Below, piece after piece: positions 8,919-19,964 of a stretch of DNA of 64,000 nt. The stretch comes from Oxalobacteraceae bacterium OTU3CINTB1 (lineage in GTDB: Bacteria > Pseudomonadota > Gammaproteobacteria > Burkholderiales > Burkholderiaceae_D), in contig CP099652.1 in the NCBI GenBank assembly GCA_024123955.1, positions 1,302,001 through 1,366,000 of the forward strand. Direction: 5' to 3'. How positions within the stretch are numbered: the stretch's first letter is position 1; each line of letters begins with the position of its first letter. The notes under the pieces were generated by a model. It saw nothing but the letters and a program-made list of their open reading frames with translations, was not told the DNA's origin and did not search any database. The position numbers were made by a program, and so were the translations under genes.

Positions 8919-9893
8919 ATGAAAACCACCTTGTCCGCAGCCGCGCTGGCTGCATCGTTCATCGTATCGTTGACCTATAGCCAGGCCGGTCTGGCGCAGC
9001 AGAACCAGGCGACGTTGACGCAAACCGGCGCCAACAACAGCGCGGGGATCGAACAGGATAATGCGAGACGGCTTACCGAGGCCACGATCACGCAAACCGG
9101 CAACGACAATATCGCCGGCGGCGCGGCGGCGGAGGGCGGCATCGTGCAGAGGGATACACGAGGCATGGCCACCATCACGCAAGACGGTAACCGTAACCTC
9201 GCCGGGATCCTGCAGCAGCGGGCGACGACCGGCGCCAGAGCGACCGTCAACCAGGCCGGCGACTATAATCTGGTGCTGATCAGCCAGGTGGACAGTTTCG
9301 CACCCGCGGTCGACGCAGTACAGGCCGGGACGCGCAATACCGCCTATATCAATCAGTCCCACGTGGATAATCTGGTCCAGACCCGGCAGACCGGCGCCGA
9401 CAATGTCATCACCGTCGATCAGAACGGAGCCGCTTATGGCGGCCCCGTCATCACGCAAGACGGCATCGGCAACACGGCAACCGTTACCCAGTATTCGGAC
9501 ACTTACCCCGGCGGTATCACCGTGTCCCAGACCGGCATGCGCAACACTGCCACGGTGACGCGGAGCAGCAGCTCTTTGGGTGATGGCACGTCGATTGTGC
9601 AAAACGGCGCCGACAACCGGGCGACGCATACCGGCAGCGGCGGTCGCAGCCCCTCGTCCATCATGCAAACCGGCGATGGTAATACGGCGACCGTTACCAA
9701 GAGTTTGAAGTATAACGATTCGACCATTGTGCAGACCGGAAATCTCAACGCCGCGACGGTCGTGCAGAGTGGGGTGACGCTGTCCGGGATGCCGCCGTTA
9801 AATGTCGCAACGATTATCCAGGTGGGTGAGGGCTTCACGGCCAGCATCGCGCAGGCCGGCAGCGGCAATGTAGGTTCGGTTTATCAGCATTGA
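8919..9893 (+). CDS. Curlin-repeat (CsgA/CsgB-type) amyloid protein
   Basis: 324 residues with a clear signal peptide (MKTTLSAAALAASFIVSLTYSQAGLA) and a good Shine-Dalgarno site (GGGAGAAG). The mature part consists of about twelve degenerate repeats of 20-30 residues with the pattern T-x-x-Q-x-G-x-x-N-x-A-x-x-x-Q, for example ATITQTGNDNIAG and ATVTQYS. This Gln/Asn/Gly-rich periodicity is that of curli subunits, which stack as beta-arches into extracellular amyloid. No csgE, csgF or csgG homologue is seen in the window, so any secretion apparatus must lie elsewhere. It ends 26 bases from a convergent thioredoxin-fold gene. A structural or biofilm role is inferred from the family. Confidence 0.85.
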   Translation: MKTTLSAAALAASFIVSLTYSQAGLAQQNQATLTQTGANNSAGIEQDNARRLTEATITQTGNDNIAGGAAAEGGIVQRDTRGMATITQDGNRNLAGILQQRATTGARATVNQAGDYNLVLISQVDSFAPAVDAVQAGTRNTAYINQSHVDNLVQTRQTGADNVITVDQNGAAYGGPVITQDGIGNTATVTQYSDTYPGGITVSQTGMRNTATVTRSSSSLGDGTSIVQNGADNRATHTGSGGRSPSSIMQTGDGNTATVTKSLKYNDSTIVQTGNLNAATVVQSGVTLSGMPPLNVATIIQVGEGFTASIAQAGSGNVGSVYQH

Positions 9894-9919
9894 TGGGGCG
9901 ATGCAGGATTTATGCGGGC

Positions 9920-10843
9920 TCATTGCGGTGAGCGGTAGAAGCCCGCCTCGCTCATGCCGCGCTTGATCTTGTCCATATTCCCCGTCGCCGGCCATCCGGA
10001 AAATTTGTAGACCAGCTTGGCATTGTTGAAGAAATAGAAGGTCGGGGTATCCCAGTGGCTGATGCCGGTCCAGGTGGCATACTTTCGCGGAACCGAAAAT
10101 TGGAACTTGGGGTGCGTGTTGTTCCACTGCGCGATCTCGGCAAAATTTGTGGACCTTTCAATGCGCATCAGCCACTTGCTGCGGCCGCTCAAGCGGTCCA
10201 GGTCGGGGAAGCTTTGCAGCGCGCGCATGCTGTCGAGTGAAAAATGGCAATGTATGGACGATGCCACCATCATGTAAGGGCCTGGCGGCAGGACGAAGGT
10301 GGCCGACGACAGTTTTTTACCGTCGGCGTCGATGATCCATTCTTGCAGGCCGCTACTCGCTTGCTGCGCGACGATGACAGGAAGCGGCACGACGTTGAGG
10401 CCGGGGTGTGCGGCTGAAAATCGCGTAGCGGCCTCAAATTCTTCTGCGGCGAGGTAGGCGCCATATACTTTCACACCTCCAGACGTCTCATCCGAGCCCG
10501 CCGACTTGAGCAGGTCGAAATACTGATGCATCTTCTTTGCGTAATAAGCGTCGTCGGTGTAGAACGCGGCCATGCTGGATGCATCGAATAGCGACTTCAG
10601 CATTTCCGGTTGGTCTTTGACGGATGTGACGTCGACATTGCCGAATAAGCCGAGATAGCTTGTCGCCACGCGGTCTGCCGCTTCCCTGGTTGACAGGTCT
10701 GCTTTGAAGTTGTCCGCCTCGATCGTCTTCAAACGCTCGTGGCGTTCAGCATAATTGTCCGCGGTGGCGGAAGCCGTGGCGGCGCCGAGCAGCACGCCTA
10801 TGCACAAAAGCCTGATAGATACCGATCGATTCATCTTTACCAT
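9920..10843 (-). CDS. Secreted protein with probable thioredoxin-like fold
   Basis: 307 residues from ATG 10843; an in-frame ATG at 10834 is equally possible, and neither has a strong Shine-Dalgarno site. The N-terminus (VSIRLLCIGVLLGAATASATA) is a signal peptide. The C-terminal ~130 residues look thioredoxin-like: a strand-turn segment ending PPGPYMMVASSIHCHFS, where a CxxC would normally lie, and a TPTFYFFNNAKLVYKFSG segment resembling the cis-Pro loop. Only one Cys is seen at the active-site position, so classical disulfide exchange is doubtful. It is convergent with the curlin gene; no link is proven. I do not recognise the N-terminal half. Confidence 0.6.
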   Translation of the reverse strand: MVKMNRSVSIRLLCIGVLLGAATASATADNYAERHERLKTIEADNFKADLSTREAADRVATSYLGLFGNVDVTSVKDQPEMLKSLFDASSMAAFYTDDAYYAKKMHQYFDLLKSAGSDETSGGVKVYGAYLAAEEFEAATRFSAAHPGLNVVPLPVIVAQQASSGLQEWIIDADGKKLSSATFVLPPGPYMMVASSIHCHFSLDSMRALQSFPDLDRLSGRSKWLMRIERSTNFAEIAQWNNTHPKFQFSVPRKYATWTGISHWDTPTFYFFNNAKLVYKFSGWPATGNMDKIKRGMSEAGFYRSPQ

Positions 10844-10894
10844 CTTATTCTGCTACCGGATTTGTTCTTATCGCTTTTCAGCTATCACGGCTGG

Positions 10895-10920
10895 TAGTGT
10901 ATTACAGTTGGTCAGAGCAG
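10895..10920 (+). repeat. Imperfect direct repeat, left copy (flanks toxin-antitoxin pair)
   Basis: TAGTGTATTACAGTT at 10895-10909, followed by GGTCAGAGCAG. It matches the copy at 11713-11738 except for a few substitutions and one small length difference. The two copies bracket the toxin-antitoxin genes, lying 12 bases beyond the toxin stop and 30 bases beyond the antitoxin start. Confidence 0.5.
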
Positions 10921-10931
10921 GCTTCGTCGGT

Positions 10932-11372
10932 TCACCCTGGCGGAGGTCGGGCGTTGACCGCAATCGCGTTACCCGCTGCATCCGTCGACAGCTCATACGG
11001 CATGTGTACATTGCTGCCCGGACCGAAGAAATCCCGAGGATTTCTAGTGATAATAAGCCTGCCATACGCCTCCGCAGTGGCACGTATGATGCAATCGAGA
11101 AGCGGGACCTTGCGGGGGCCGACGAAAATGCTGTGACCGCGAATGGTTGCAGCGCGCCGCATGATATTGTCGTCGGGATGGATAATCCGGATCGCGGCGG
11201 CGTCGAGGAAGGAATGGAAAGCAATTTTCTCGAAATCGGTCATCCGGCAGGCGACTTCCATCCAGGTGATCGAACTGATGGCCGCATCATCATAGTTCAG
11301 GATTTCGTCTTCTGCCGCTTTGATGCCTTGAAGGTTATCGATAAGTATATTGGTATCGAAGAGGACGATCAC
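10932..11372 (-). CDS. PIN-domain toxin, VapC type
   Basis: Predicted Mg-dependent endoribonuclease of a type II toxin-antitoxin pair. 146 residues. PIN-domain acidic residues are visible: FDTNILID at residues 5-12, an ITWMEVA segment with Glu near 39, LLDCIIRATAE with Asp near 93 and ITRNPRDF with the last Asp near 115. The ATG overlaps the antitoxin stop by 4 bases, typical of coupled vapBC genes. The C-terminal tail after the PIN core (HMPYELSTDAAGNAIAVNARPPPG) is longer than usual. Target RNA is unknown. Confidence 0.9.
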   Translation of the reverse strand: MIVLFDTNILIDNLQGIKAAEDEILNYDDAAISSITWMEVACRMTDFEKIAFHSFLDAAAIRIIHPDDNIMRRAATIRGHSIFVGPRKVPLLDCIIRATAEAYGRLIITRNPRDFFGPGSNVHMPYELSTDAAGNAIAVNARPPPG

Positions 11373-11683
11373 GATTCGTCCCGAATCTCACGCTGATATT
11401 CAAGACCATCCTGTTGTTTGCTTGGGTCATTTCTCCACATGCCATGCACGCTAGCAATTGCCGCGCGACGTGTTTCGCGAGATGGCTTGCTCAATATCGC
11501 TGTTTCTTTGGATTCCGCCGTTGACGCGGCTAATGGCGGATTAGAGCGCATGCCCATCGCTAAAATCTCGACAAATTCCGCAGCAGTCAGTTGCTCCAGA
11601 CGAACATCACGATCGCGCGCGGCTTGCCTCAAACGCGCCAGATCAGTTTCGTCCACTTCAATTGTTAGCCGTGTCCGTTCCAT
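11369..11683 (-). CDS. Antitoxin of the VapC-type toxin (RHH-like)
   Basis: 104 residues, upstream of and overlapping the toxin gene by 4 bases. The N-terminus MERTRLTIEVDETDLARLRQ has the beta-strand plus helix pattern of ribbon-helix-helix DNA-binding domains. The C-terminal part (about 60-104) is charged and probably disordered, as expected for the toxin-wrapping segment. Antitoxins of this type normally repress their own promoter, which would be at 11684-11740; that stretch carries one of the direct repeats flanking the module. The family assignment rests mainly on operon position and the N-terminal pattern. Confidence 0.75.
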   Translation of the reverse strand: MERTRLTIEVDETDLARLRQAARDRDVRLEQLTAAEFVEILAMGMRSNPPLAASTAESKETAILSKPSRETRRAAIASVHGMWRNDPSKQQDGLEYQREIRDES

Positions 11684-11712
11684 GACAGTACCTAGTCAGC
11701 TCTGATAGCTCA

Positions 11713-11738
11713 TAGTGTATAACAGTTAGGCGCGAGCA
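11713..11738 (+). repeat. Imperfect direct repeat, right copy (flanks toxin-antitoxin pair)
   Basis: TAGTGTATAACAGTT at 11713-11727, then AGGCGCGAGCAG; partner of 10895-10920. It lies in the expected promoter/operator region of the antitoxin, so the similarity may reflect a duplicated operator instead of an insertion footprint. Confidence 0.5.
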
Positions 11739-11818
11739 GCGCGGGATAGAGGCGTCTTCGCTGAACTAGCTCCCTTGAATGATCGAGCAACGTTCTGGCG
11801 TGATTTCTGCTGCAATTG

Positions 11819-13330
11819 CTACCGGTCCCGCAACGCCCGCCGGTACTGCACCGCCTCGCCGACGTGCGCCTCGCCGATGCGCTCGGCGTGCGCCAGGTCG
11901 GCGATGGTACGCGCCACGCGCAGGATGCGGTGGTAGGCGCGGCCAGACCATTGAAACTGCTCCATCGACGCCTTCAGGCGCGCCTTGCCGGGTTTGTCCG
12001 GCTTGCAGAACTGGTCGATTTCGCGCGTGGTCAGGTACTGGTTGCGCTTGCCCTGGCGTAGCAACTGCACTTCGGCGGCGGCCTGTACGCGGGCGCCAAT
12101 GGCGGCCGAGTGTTCGCCGTTGGCGTCCTCGCTGAGCACATCCGGTTCGACGGCGGCCACTTCCATTTGCATGTCGATGCGATCGAGCAGCGGGCCGGAG
12201 ACGCGGCCCTGGTAGCGCTTGATCAGATCCGGCGAACAATTGCAGACGCCGCTGATATGGCCGTAGTAGCCGCACGGACAGGGATTCATCGCCGCGATCA
12301 GCTGGAAGTGCGCCGGGAAGTCGGCCTGCCGCGCGGCGCGCGAGATGGTGATGTGGCCGGACTCCATCGGCTGGCGCAGCACGTCGAGCACGCGGCGGTC
12401 GAATTCCGGAAGTTCGTCGAGGAAGAGAACCCCGCGATGCGCCAGTGAGATCTCGCCGGGACGCGGCACGCTGCCACCGCCGACCAGCGCCACACCCGAC
12501 GACGTATGGTGTGGCGAGCGGAACGGCCTGCGCTTCCAGTGCTCGATGCGAAAGCCGCCCGTCAGCGATTGCACGGCGGCCGCTTCCAGCGCTTCCTCGT
12601 CGGTCATCGCCGGCAGCAGCCCGGCGAAGCGCGCGGCCAACATGGTCTTGCCGGCGCCGGGCGGACCGACCAGCAGGATGCTGTGGTTGCCGGCCGCCGC
12701 CACCTCCAATGCGCGCTTGACGAAAATCTGGCCCTTGACGTCGGCGAAGTCGGGATATTCGGCCGGTACGATCAGCGGCGACGATTCATGGCGCGACAGC
12801 ATCGACTCGGCCGACTTGGCGGCAAAGTGCGCGCACACCTGCAGCAACGACGTCGCCGGATAGATGGCGGCGTCGGCCACCAGCGCGGCCTCGTCGGCGT
12901 TGGCTTGCGGCAGGATGAAGGCCAGGCGGCCGCCGTCGCGCCGGGTGGCCAGCGACATCGCCAGCGCGCCGCGTATCGGCCGCAGCTCTCCCGACAGCGA
13001 CAGTTCGCCGGCGAATTCATAATGATGCAGGCGCGAGGAGGGAATTTGCTTGGAGGCGGCGAGGATGCCGAGCGCGATGGGCAAGTCGAAGCGGCCCGAT
13101 TCCTTCGGTAAATCCGCCGGCGCCAGGTTGACGGTGATGCGTTTCGCGGGGAACTCGAAGCCGCCGTTCTGGATCGCGGCGCGCACGCGGTCCTTGGCTT
13201 CCTTGACCTCGGTGTCGGCCAGTCCGACAATGGTGAAGCCGGGCAAGCCGTTGGCCAGGTGCACTTCGACGTTGACTTCTTGCGCGTCCATGCCGGCAAG
13301 GGCTCGGCTTTTCAACACGGCTAGACTCAT
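11819..13330 (-). CDS. comM: ComM/YifB family Mg-chelatase-like AAA+ ATPase
   Basis: 503 residues, full length for the family. ComM is a hexameric helicase that promotes branch migration during natural transformation. Visible parts: the N-terminal Lon-protease-like fold domain (LAVLKSRALAGMDAQEVNVEV, LADTEVKEAKDRVRAAI), Walker A GPPGAGKT near residue 221, Walker B GVLFLDELPEF, and the C-terminal segment with CPCGYYGH and CNCSPDLI cysteines that is typical of YifB proteins. It is followed on the same strand, across a 135-base gap, by the toxin-antitoxin pair's upstream region. ComM presence suggests competence for natural transformation, which fits the pilS/pilR genes further along. Confidence 0.95.
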   Translation of the reverse strand: MSLAVLKSRALAGMDAQEVNVEVHLANGLPGFTIVGLADTEVKEAKDRVRAAIQNGGFEFPAKRITVNLAPADLPKESGRFDLPIALGILAASKQIPSSRLHHYEFAGELSLSGELRPIRGALAMSLATRRDGGRLAFILPQANADEAALVADAAIYPATSLLQVCAHFAAKSAESMLSRHESSPLIVPAEYPDFADVKGQIFVKRALEVAAAGNHSILLVGPPGAGKTMLAARFAGLLPAMTDEEALEAAAVQSLTGGFRIEHWKRRPFRSPHHTSSGVALVGGGSVPRPGEISLAHRGVLFLDELPEFDRRVLDVLRQPMESGHITISRAARQADFPAHFQLIAAMNPCPCGYYGHISGVCNCSPDLIKRYQGRVSGPLLDRIDMQMEVAAVEPDVLSEDANGEHSAAIGARVQAAAEVQLLRQGKRNQYLTTREIDQFCKPDKPGKARLKASMEQFQWSGRAYHRILRVARTIADLAHAERIGEAHVGEAVQYRRALRDR

Positions 13331-13455
13331 CGGTTTCCCCTGGGCTGGTGGCGCGGATCAGACCAGTATAGGAAGCGGCGCGGGGAACGGTTTGCGGGCG
13401 AGCAGACGTGCGCGCATTGGGACGGCTCCAACCCCGGGGTTGGGGATGGTTGATG

Positions 13456-14247
13456 CTAGTCGGGGAATTTGATCAGGTCGGCGATATCCGACGCATTGCC
13501 ATGCGTGTTTAACGTGGCGAGCGAGCCGGGCGTGGGGGCGCCATCGCCGGCGGCGTGCGTCAAGTAATTGAAATCCAGTTTGATTTTATCGGCCAGTCCG
13601 CTGGCGTAATCTTCGGGATAACGGGCTTGCTCCATCTTGGGCAGATCCATGAAGTGCGCTAACGATTCCTTGAAGAACTCGGTCAACTTTCCCGAGCTTT
13701 CGTATTCTTGAACCGCTTTGGCAATCACCTGCATGCGCCACGCCTCTTCTTCACTATGGGCCTGGCGGTAGGCGGCCCTCTTTTCATTGATCGTAAAGGA
13801 GCCGCTGTCGTCATTGGCGATGGTGGATAGCTGCTCGCGCGACAGCCCCTTGAACGGATTGGCGCCATTCCCTTCAAGATAGGCCGTGGCGGCGGAGGCG
13901 GATTGCGTGGAGGCGGCGTCGCTCGGTTGCGGCAGCTGTTTCGCCGCCGCAGCTTTTTGTGCGCCCTCAAAGGGGTAGAGGATGGTCTGGATATTCTTTT
14001 CGGCTTTGGCGTTCAGGGCCTTGTGGTCCAGGCCCTTCGTGCTTTCCGTAATCGACGTCGATGCCTTTGACAGCCTTGCCGCCAGCGTCGAGATGGAGGT
14101 CGCCCCGGATACGACGCCAGCACTGGCCGCCTGGTCCACGGCGTAGGCCGCGCTGCCGGGCGGCTTTTGCACTTCAGCCGTCGGGCCGGAGGATGCCTTG
14201 CTGTCGATGACCCTGGCCTGGTTTCCAGTATTGGTGATATTTACCAT
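13456..14247 (-). CDS. Uncharacterised protein, 263 aa
   Basis: I do not recognise this protein. The ATG at 14247 is preferred to 14277 because it has AGAGGCG 6-7 bases upstream. No signal peptide or membrane helix is seen. Residues 1-110 are rich in Ala, Ser and Thr and probably disordered (SSGPTAEVQKPPGSAA, SGATSISTLAARLSKASTSITES). The C-terminal 130 residues look helical and more conserved-like, with charged amphipathic stretches (NEKRAAYRQAHSEEEAWRMQVIAKAVQEYE, in two parts, and LTEFFKESLAHFMDLPKMEQ). Such a layout is seen in some effector or phage-like proteins, but nothing here proves it. It is monocistronic, between comM and the decayed receptor region. Confidence 0.6.
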   Translation of the reverse strand: MVNITNTGNQARVIDSKASSGPTAEVQKPPGSAAYAVDQAASAGVVSGATSISTLAARLSKASTSITESTKGLDHKALNAKAEKNIQTILYPFEGAQKAAAAKQLPQPSDAASTQSASAATAYLEGNGANPFKGLSREQLSTIANDDSGSFTINEKRAAYRQAHSEEEAWRMQVIAKAVQEYESSGKLTEFFKESLAHFMDLPKMEQARYPEDYASGLADKIKLDFNYLTHAAGDGAPTPGSLATLNTHGNASDIADLIKFPD

Positions 14248-14644
14248 GGTGTCGCCTCTACGGTTAATGATGGCCATCAGTCGTTAACGGCCGATGGGGC
14301 CTTAACTTTACCTTTGCGCCTGGGTTGCGCGGCGACATGTTGGTGGGTGGTAAAGTCGTAGCCATCCCTGCCATTCGGAGGCATTTCGCAGATGTCGCCG
14401 CGCGTCGAGTTGTGTCCGAGGTGGGCAATGGTTCCACTGCGACGTCGCGCTTGGGCGAGGGCGACCTGAATCCGCCGAGCGGGGCGCCGTCACGGCTGTG
14501 GTCGGCCATTTTCATGGCCGATCCGATGACGCGCGTGCCGGATTCCAACGGCGTGACCGATGGTTCGATACACTAGCAGCTCACCGATGAGTTTGCGCTG
14601 GCGTTGAGCGCGTCGCATATACTTGACAAGGCAACAAACCGTGA
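14248..14644. other. Intergenic stretch with no recognisable gene
   Basis: About 400 bases between the start of the uncharacterised protein and the receptor remnant. Short open frames exist on both strands, but none has a convincing start, length or family match. TTGACA at 14623-14628 resembles a -35 box, but no -10 box lies at the proper distance. It may be further decayed sequence of the lost receptor gene. Confidence 0.4.
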
Positions 14645-14743
14645 TGTCGGCGAAGCGGGCACGGATCAACCAGCCTGCAACGCCAGCACTACGGCAATGG
14701 ACGGACCTTCAGCCTGGCATTGCGCTACAAATTCGGTCAATAA
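14645..14743 (+). pseudogene. C-terminal remnant of a TonB-dependent receptor
   Basis: In the frame ending with TAA at 14741-14743 the sequence reads ...QRQHYGNGRTFSLALRYKFGQ-stop, the characteristic last beta-strand of TonB-dependent receptors (alternating hydrophobic residues, ending near Phe). In-frame stops at 14624 and 14642 and a lack of similarity upstream show that the rest is gone or frame-shifted; a neighbouring frame reads HILDKATNRD, like the receptor's NLxDxxY-type segment. An intrinsic terminator follows 20 bases later. Receptor genes are common partners of secreted galactosidases, so this is probably the ghost of the transporter that once served the next gene. Confidence 0.6.
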
Positions 14744-14763
14744 ACCGGGGCGCTGTCATGGAC

Positions 14764-14795
14764 AAGACGGAAGGTCATACCTTCTGTCTTTTTTC
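14764..14795 (+). terminator. Intrinsic terminator upstream of beta-galactosidase
   Basis: A 12-bp stem (AAGACGGAAGGT paired with ACCTTCTGTCTT, one G-U pair) with a CAT loop is followed by a run of T. It sits right after the receptor remnant's stop and ends about 20 bases before the Shine-Dalgarno site of the beta-galactosidase. That leaves no room for an ordinary promoter between them, so galactosidase expression would need read-through or a promoter upstream of the hairpin. Confidence 0.85.
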
Positions 14796-14826
14796 GTTTT
14801 TGGAACAAAAACAATAAAGGAGATAA

Positions 14827-17985
<3,159 letters not shown>

Positions 17986-17991
17986 GCCAGC

Positions 17992-18044
17992 CGCCCGGCT
18001 TTCCGGCATGGCGCCTGCGGGCGCCGGCGCCGGAAAGCCGGGCG
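17992..18044. terminator. Large stem-loop between beta-galactosidase and lacI-type gene
   Basis: CGCCCGGCTTTCCGGC at 17992-18007 and its exact reverse complement at 18029-18044 form a 16-bp stem; the loop itself contains GGCGCC-TGCG-GGCGCC. It starts 6 bases after the galactosidase stop. No T-tract follows on either strand, so it is probably a transcript 3'-end barrier, not a classical terminator. A possible -10 box for the regulator gene (TATAAT, 18053-18058) follows. Confidence 0.5.
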
Positions 18045-18108
18045 CTATCGCATATAATCAAAAGCTTGTTAAACCTAGGAATCGCTGACCAGCCAGCAAG
18101 GGAACCAA

Positions 18109-19161
18109 GTGCCTGTAAAACAAACTGATCGTAGCCAGAGCGGCGCAACCATTTATGATGTGGCGCGCGTTGCCGGAGTATCGGCCATGACGGTGTCGCG
18201 GGTGATGAATGGCAACTCGCACGTCTCCGACGCCACGCGCGACAAGGTGACGGCGGCGATCGCGTCCCTGAACTACCAGGTCAACTTCGCCGCCCGCGCG
18301 GCCCGCGTGGGCACCCTGGGCGTCGGCCTGCTCTACAGCAACCCCAGCTCGGCCTACATGAGCGCCTTCCTGGTCGGCGCGATGGACCAGTGCAGCCAGA
18401 GCGGCGGCCAGTTGATTTTGGAGCGTTGCGACGACCTGCGCAGCCAGCGCAGCGCCATCGCCCGCCTGATCGCCAACGGCGCCGACGGCATCCTGGTGCC
18501 GCCGCCGTTGTGCGATTCCAAGTCCGCGTTGAAGCAGCTCGACCAGATCGGCATGCCGACCGTGGCGATCGCCACCGGCCGTCCCGTGGCCGGGGTGTCG
18601 GCCGTGCGCATCGACGATTACGAAGGCGCGATGGCGATGATGCGCTACCTGCTTGGGCGCGGCCACAAGGACATCGCCTTCATCCAGGGCGATCCGCTGC
18701 ACACGCCGGCGCTGCTGCGCTACAAGGCCTACCAAGACGCGATGGCCGAAGCCGGCCTGGCCGTGCTGCCGGAGCGCGTCGCGCCCGGCCTGTTCACTTA
18801 CCGTTCGGGCCTGACGGCCGCGCGCCAGCTGCTGTCGCACAAGAGCCGTCCGCGCGCGATCTTCGCCGCCAACGACGACATGGCCGCCGCCGTGGTGGCG
18901 GTGGCGCACGGCTTGCACCTGCAGGTGCCGGAGGACCTGGTGGTATGCGGCTTCGACGACACGCCGGTCGCCACCACGGTGTGGCCGGAGCTGACCACGA
19001 TCCACCAGCCGATCAGCGACATGGCGCGCGCCGCCGTCGACCTGCTGATCGACCAGATCCGCCGCCGCCGCGCCGGCGACCCCGCCCCGGTGCAGCACAA
19101 GCTGCTGCCGTTCACGCTGATCACACGCGAATCGTCCGACGCCTCCCTGGCCGGCACCTGA
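18109..19161 (+). CDS. LacI family transcriptional regulator
   Basis: 350 residues starting at GTG with AAGGGAA upstream. The N-terminal HTH (ATIYDVARVAGVSAMTVSRVMNG, about 13-35) and hinge helix region are canonical, followed by a periplasmic-binding-protein-like effector domain (about 65-345) with GADGILVPPP, GRGHKDIAFIQGDP and IFAANDDMAAAV segments and the C-terminal VCGFDDTPVATTVWPELTTI. It is the likely regulator of the beta-galactosidase upstream, responding to a sugar ligand. The gene appears to have its own promoter: TATAAT at 18053-18058 after a strong hairpin. No clear LacI operator palindrome was identified by eye. Confidence 0.93.
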   Translation: MPVKQTDRSQSGATIYDVARVAGVSAMTVSRVMNGNSHVSDATRDKVTAAIASLNYQVNFAARAARVGTLGVGLLYSNPSSAYMSAFLVGAMDQCSQSGGQLILERCDDLRSQRSAIARLIANGADGILVPPPLCDSKSALKQLDQIGMPTVAIATGRPVAGVSAVRIDDYEGAMAMMRYLLGRGHKDIAFIQGDPLHTPALLRYKAYQDAMAEAGLAVLPERVAPGLFTYRSGLTAARQLLSHKSRPRAIFAANDDMAAAVVAVAHGLHLQVPEDLVVCGFDDTPVATTVWPELTTIHQPISDMARAAVDLLIDQIRRRRAGDPAPVQHKLLPFTLITRESSDASLAGT

Positions 19162-19165
19162 TCAG

Positions 19166-19258
19166 CTCCGGGGTCAGGTCCACCATTTCTACACAAGCCC
19201 GACCGTGGTGCGGGCTTACGCACCAGGCCGTGTAGAAAAAGTGGACCTGACCCCGGAG
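19166..19258. repeat. REP/REPIN-type inverted repeat
   Basis: A 29-base arm beginning CTCCGGGGTCAGGTCCACC (19166-19194) is repeated inverted at 19230-19258 with two mismatches; between them AAGCCCG and CGGGCTT form an inner stem. The core GGGGTCAGGTCCACC recurs at 39009-39146. Paired inverted REP sequences in intergenic DNA are the usual form of REPINs, which are mobilised by RAYT transposases encoded elsewhere. It lies between the convergent lacI-type and SWIB genes. Confidence 0.85.
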
Positions 19259-19264
19259 TTGGGG

Positions 19265-19302
19265 CAAAAAAAATGCCTCCGTCGCGTGGGCGAGGGAGGC
19301 AT
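19265..19302 (-). terminator. Intrinsic terminator of SWIB gene
   Basis: On the minus strand ATGCCTCC and GGAGGCAT form the stem of a hairpin with a 14-base loop, followed by eight T (A-run at 19266-19273 on the plus strand). It lies about 30 bases past the SWIB gene stop. Confidence 0.85.
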
Positions 19303-19330
19303 CTCCGGCGCGGCCCCGCGGCCGCTGCGC

Positions 19331-19729
19331 TTATTTCAGGTGGTCGGAAATGAGCTTGGTCATTTCGAACATGGACACTTGGGCTTTGCCGCCGAATACA
19401 GCTTTCAGCTTGTCGTCGGCGTTGATCATGCGGCGGTTGGCCGGATCTTGCAGGTCGAGCTTTTTGATGTAATCCCAGACTTTTTTGGTCACTTCGGTAC
19501 GTGGCAGCGGCTCGGCGCCCACGACGGCTGCGAGCACGGTCGATGGGGTCATCGCTTTCATGAAAGCGGCGTTCGGTTTGCGCGCGGCGGCCGGGGCCGC
19601 GGCTTTTTTCACGGCGGCTGGTTTGGCTGCTGCTTCTTTTGCTGGTGCTGCTTTTTTCGCGGCTGCCGGTTTCGCGGCCGCGGCCTTCTTAGCTGGTGCT
19701 GCTGCTGGGGTTTTTTTGGCTGTTGCCAT
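19331..19729 (-). CDS. SWIB/MDM2-domain protein with H1-like tail
   Basis: 132 residues, GGAGGCTCGAG before the ATG. Residues 1-55 are almost only Lys, Ala and Pro (AKKTPAAAPAKKAAAAKP...), like the tail of histone H1 and like the larger protein at 37378-38397. Residues 57-132 are a SWIB domain (MTPSTVLAAVVGAEPLPRTE, VWDYIKKLDLQDP, INADDKLKAVFGG, MFEMTKLISDHL). SWIB proteins occur in chlamydiae and many betaproteobacteria; binding to DNA and a link to nucleoid structure are suggested but not proven. It has its own terminator, so it is probably monocistronic. Confidence 0.93.
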   Translation of the reverse strand: MATAKKTPAAAPAKKAAAAKPAAAKKAAPAKEAAAKPAAVKKAAAPAAARKPNAAFMKAMTPSTVLAAVVGAEPLPRTEVTKKVWDYIKKLDLQDPANRRMINADDKLKAVFGGKAQVSMFEMTKLISDHLK

Positions 19730-19964
19730 TCTCGAGCCTCCTTAACGAACACATGGAAAATTGCGCAATTGATCGCACCGGCTAATATTGGTGGGGTTTT
19801 AAGCCTTATGCAAGTCTTTTTCGCGTTTTTGCCCGGAAACACCACGTAAATTCCTGCCTACGTGGGCCACTGCACCGTCCAAGGGCGCAAACCCGCATAT
19901 TTCCCCGTGTCCGCGCCGTGTTGGGGCACGGCCAGCGCACGCTTGCGTGCTCCGATAGTCCGCC

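Noticed and set aside
13428..13443. CCAACCCCGGGGTTGG palindrome between comM and the unknown gene
   Set aside because: A perfect dyad but isolated, without a T-run or a second copy, in very GC-rich sequence; not enough to call it a terminator or operator.
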